Below, one piece after another: positions 4,111 to 5,707 of a stretch of DNA of 5,707 bases. The translations under genes and the position numbers were made by a program. The DNA is taken from contig JBKJLF010000876.1 in NCBI GenBank assembly GCA_046597185.1, forward strand, positions 1 to 5,707, read 5' to 3'. The notes under the pieces were generated by a model. The model did not search any database. It was not told where the DNA came from and worked only from the letters and a program-made list of their open reading frames with translations. Positions within the stretch are counted from its first letter, which is position 1, and each line of letters begins with the position of its first letter. Source of the stretch: CAMBDR01 sp046597185 (GTDB taxonomy: Bacteria > Pseudomonadota > Gammaproteobacteria > Burkholderiales > Burkholderiaceae_D).

Positions 4111-5366
4111 CGCGCTTCGGTGCGGCGCGCACCCGCGTCGAGCAGCAGTTGGGCAGCGGACAAATGCAAGCAGCGTTTGACGGCGCGCAAGCTTTGCACC
4201 AGCGCGCGCTGGCAGCAGGCGAACAGGCGTGTCCCGAAGCTGATTATGATTTGGCGATGGCTTGCTACCTGCTAGCTAACGTATTGCGTACCAGCGGTGG
4301 AGCAGAAGCAGCGCTAGCGCTGCTGGATGAGGCACGCCAACGCTTCGAGGCCATCACCAAGCCGCATGCCCACCAAGCGGCGGAAGGCATGGCAGCCGCC
4401 TGCATTACGGCACAAGGCAACTGCCTTGCCGACTTGGGGCGGCTAGTCGAAGCGGCTACGGCCTATGAAGAGGCCAGCCTCCGCGCCGAACAACGGGGTA
4501 GGGAGCGCGATGTCGCTGTCGGCAAAGTCCAGCTTGGCACCGTGCGGCTGTGGCAACAACGCTACCCAGAGGCGCTGGCAGCCTATTCGCAAGCCCGCGA
4601 ACGCTTCAGCACCTTGGCCGAACCGGGCAGCGTCGCCACGGCATGGCACCAGACTGGCATGGTGCATCAGCAGGAAGGCAAAGCGGAAGCGGCGGAAGAT
4701 GCCTACCGAAAATCACTCACGATTAACGAGCATCTCGGAAATGTCGCCGGGCAAGCCAATACTTGGGGCCAACTCGGCAGCCTCTATCACACCGTGCTGG
4801 GCCGCACGGAAGAAGCCGTCACCTTCTTCCGGCTAGCACTTGATATTTACATCAAAAGCCATGACGTGGCGCAGGAAGGGGGGGGCACGAGAAACAACCT
4901 GGCGCTGCGCCTACACAAACTTCACCGGCTGGACGAAGCACGGCAAGAAATCCGCCGGGCAATCGAATGCAAAGCACAGTTCGGCCTTGCGGCCCAGCCG
5001 TGGAAGTCTTGGAACACCCTCGCAGACATAGAAGCCGCCGCCAACAACCCAGCCGCCTGTGAAGCAGCCAAAGCCAACGCCCTTACCTGCTACCTAGCCT
5101 ACCGCCGCGCTGGTGGCGAAAACCACTACCCGCAAGGCCGCCAAAGCCTGCATGTCACCCAAGCCCTGCAAGCAGGCGACCCAAGCAGCGCCAGCGCCCT
5201 GCTCCAGCAACAAGCTGCCGCCTACGCAACCGACGGTTACCCCAGCTTCATCCCCGCCCTGCTAGCCATCGGCAACGGCAGCCGCGACCGCAACCTGGCC
5301 GCCGCCCCAGATTTGCTCTACTCAATGGCCGCCGAAATCCACCTACTAATCGACACCGTAGGTTAG
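4059..5366 (+). CDS. Truncated TPR-repeat protein, C-terminal part
   Basis: The open frame encodes 435 residues with about seven tetratricopeptide-type helical repeats, approximately at 64-97, 113-146, 154-187, 194-227, 234-267, 278-311 and 317-350. A helical cap follows that includes GSRDRNLAAAPDL. Such arrays bind partner proteins. Closely similar arrays are known to me as the C-terminal half of large multidomain proteins with an N-terminal NTPase or effector domain; that missing domain cannot be identified here. Homology seems to begin near residue 18-20 (about 4110). The nominal GTG start at 4059 lies in antisense peptidase sequence without a Shine-Dalgarno, so the native 5' part was probably lost at a breakpoint. 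The last two residues and the TAG stop lie inside the palindromic repeat at 5358. An eight-G run falls within repeat 6. It is probably a remnant, although translation from an internal start is possible. Confidence 0.7.
   Translation: MAAIAQGLRLGIGWVGDARFGAARTRVEQQLGSGQMQAAFDGAQALHQRALAAGEQACPEADYDLAMACYLLANVLRTSGGAEAALALLDEARQRFEAITKPHAHQAAEGMAAACITAQGNCLADLGRLVEAATAYEEASLRAEQRGRERDVAVGKVQLGTVRLWQQRYPEALAAYSQARERFSTLAEPGSVATAWHQTGMVHQQEGKAEAAEDAYRKSLTINEHLGNVAGQANTWGQLGSLYHTVLGRTEEAVTFFRLALDIYIKSHDVAQEGGGTRNNLALRLHKLHRLDEARQEIRRAIECKAQFGLAAQPWKSWNTLADIEAAANNPAACEAAKANALTCYLAYRRAGGENHYPQGRQSLHVTQALQAGDPSSASALLQQQAAAYATDGYPSFIPALLAIGNGSRDRNLAAAPDLLYSMAAEIHLLIDTVG
4878..4885 (+). repeat. G8 homopolymer inside the TPR frame
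   Basis: Eight consecutive G encode three glycines (residues 274-276) at the start of a TPR helix where charged or helix-forming residues would be expected. One slip would shift the frame. It may be a slippage site or an accumulated defect in a decaying gene. Confidence 0.6.
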
Positions 5367-5444
5367 GCGGGGCCGCCTAGGCTAACGCTTCATCAGCCCA
5401 ACATTCCGTGCCAATGTTGGGCTGATGAAACTAGCCCACCCTAC
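5358..5444. repeat. 87-bp composite palindromic element (MITE/REP-like)
   Basis: The element has imperfect 11-bp terminal inverted repeats beginning GTAGG (5358-5368) and ending CCTAC (5434-5444), with 9/11 positions matching. Inside lie a perfect 7-bp palindrome TAGGCGG-GG-CCGCCTA (5364-5379) and a perfect 17-bp inverted repeat (arms 5389-5405 and 5413-5429, loop CCGTGCC). The left 51 bp recur at 2357-2407. It contains no gene. The stop codon of the TPR frame lies within it. As RNA the 17-bp stem would be very stable and could limit read-through, but no T run follows. A non-autonomous mobile palindrome is the simplest reading. Confidence 0.85.
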
Positions 5445-5476
5445 GAAAACTGCGGCACCGCATAGCACGTAATCTA

Positions 5477-5505
5477 TTGACGGCAACAGGCTAGCGTGTT
5501 GTAAT
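5477..5505 (+). promoter_or_regulatory. parD promoter
   Basis: TTGACG (5477-5482), a 17-nt spacer and TGTAAT (5500-5505) match the sigma70 consensus at 5/6 in both boxes. Transcription would start about 20-25 nt before the parD ATG. Confidence 0.7.
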
Positions 5506-5511
5506 ACTAGC
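5490..5511. promoter_or_regulatory. Probable ParD operator
   Basis: The inverted repeat GCTAG-N12-CTAGC (5490-5494 and 5507-5511) brackets the -10 element of parD. Ribbon-helix-helix antitoxins bind such paired half-sites at their own promoter, so autorepression is likely. The half-sites are short, so this remains a prediction. Confidence 0.45.
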
Positions 5512-5535
5512 TAATCAAACAGGGGGAGTTTCATC

Positions 5536-5707
5536 ATGCCAACCAATGTCGCCTTGGATAATCATTTCCAATCATTTATCGATAGTGAAATAGCCTGCGG
5601 GCGCTTTAACGATGCCAGCGAAGTCATCCATGCTGGACTCCGACTACTTGAGCAACAAGAATTACATGCACTTCATGACCTAAACCAACTACGCGCCGAA
5701 ATTGCAG
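5536..5707 (+). CDS. parD: ParD-family antitoxin, 5' part
   Basis: The first 57 codons are visible and the gene continues past the right edge. ParD antitoxins bind ParE, a gyrase-directed toxin, and repress the operon through an N-terminal ribbon-helix-helix domain. Typical features are MPTNVALDNHFQSFID (the beta-strand and first helix) and GRFNDASEVIHAGLRLLE (22-39, second helix), followed by the start of the toxin-binding helix, QQELHALHDLNQLRAEIA. The ATG at 5536 has a strong GGGGGAG Shine-Dalgarno (5522-5528) 7 nt upstream. It lies 91 nt after the palindromic element, with its own promoter and operator. A parE toxin gene is expected just beyond the window. No defect is seen in the visible part. 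Confidence 0.92.
   Translation, partial: MPTNVALDNHFQSFIDSEIACGRFNDASEVIHAGLRLLEQQELHALHDLNQLRAEIA

Noticed and set aside
4111..4199. N-terminal extension of the minus-strand peptidase frame up to the ATG at 4199
   Set aside because: The sequence here is antisense of TPR coding sequence and has no M23 similarity; only 3876 to about 4110 is peptidase.
4465..5031. Plus-strand alternative frames at 4465-4836 and 4840-5031 and the minus-strand frame at 4443-4667
   Set aside because: They overlap the TPR repeats, which have clear protein similarity in the chosen frame. They show no domain of their own.
5389..5429. 17-bp inverted repeat as an intrinsic terminator
   Set aside because: No T run follows on either strand, and it is part of a larger palindromic element with its own terminal repeats.
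5451..5462. Small TGCGG-CA-CCGCA palindrome
   Set aside because: It has a 5-bp stem with a 2-nt loop and nothing around it suggests a function; this is likely chance in GC-rich DNA.
1..5707. A new defence or mobile system
   Set aside because: No nuclease, NTPase, reverse transcriptase, transposase or CRISPR array is visible beyond known TA families. The TPR array lacks any effector domain here.

Overview
The window reads as an accessory island from a proteobacterium, most likely a gammaproteobacterium. The TPR protein, the LasA-type peptidase fragment and the mix of toxin-antitoxin families suggest a Thiotrichales- or Chromatiales-like genome. That placement rests on remembered family resemblance, not on a search. 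No core metabolic genes, RNA genes, CRISPR arrays or transposase genes were seen. The window is best described as a toxin-antitoxin (TA) cluster mixed with gene debris and palindromic repeats.

Left part (1-2308). The 5' end of a small, possibly AbrB-like gene runs off the left edge on the minus strand. Next come three TA modules on the plus strand. The first is a Phd/YefM-type antitoxin with a shortened N-terminus, followed by the first ~19 codons of a ParE/RelE-type toxin. The second is an apparently intact vapBC operon with a strong promoter and operator; its promoter starts where the parE homology stops. The third is a prlF-yhaV pair in which PrlF has an internal deletion, YhaV has lost its N-terminal quarter, and the two are joined out of frame. 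A 151-bp direct repeat (72-222 and 1423-1573, about 87% identical by hand count) precedes the first and third modules. It carries the start of the minus-strand gene plus its upstream region, and the second copy is cut after 14 codons beside a palindrome.

Middle part (2309-4110, minus strand). A palindromic intergenic repeat is followed by a 388-residue Sec-exported protein of unknown function, possibly a beta-propeller. After a short intergenic stretch comes the C-terminal ~75 residues of a LasA-like M23 peptidase, without its N-terminal catalytic part.

Right part (4059-5707, plus strand). Head-to-head with the peptidase fragment lies a large C-terminal fragment of a TPR-repeat protein, with no plausible start of its own. 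Its stop codon lies inside a second, more complete copy of the palindromic repeat (5358-5444), which has a perfect 17-bp inverted repeat. The window ends in the first 57 codons of a ParD antitoxin with a well-formed promoter and operator; its ParE toxin should lie just outside.

Only vapBC is a complete, apparently working system here, and parD may be half of another. The rest records repeated deletion and rejoining. I did not find a convincing new biological system. The most informative observations are the parallel erosion of two TA modules, the 151-bp repeat pair, and the peptidase/TPR breakpoint.
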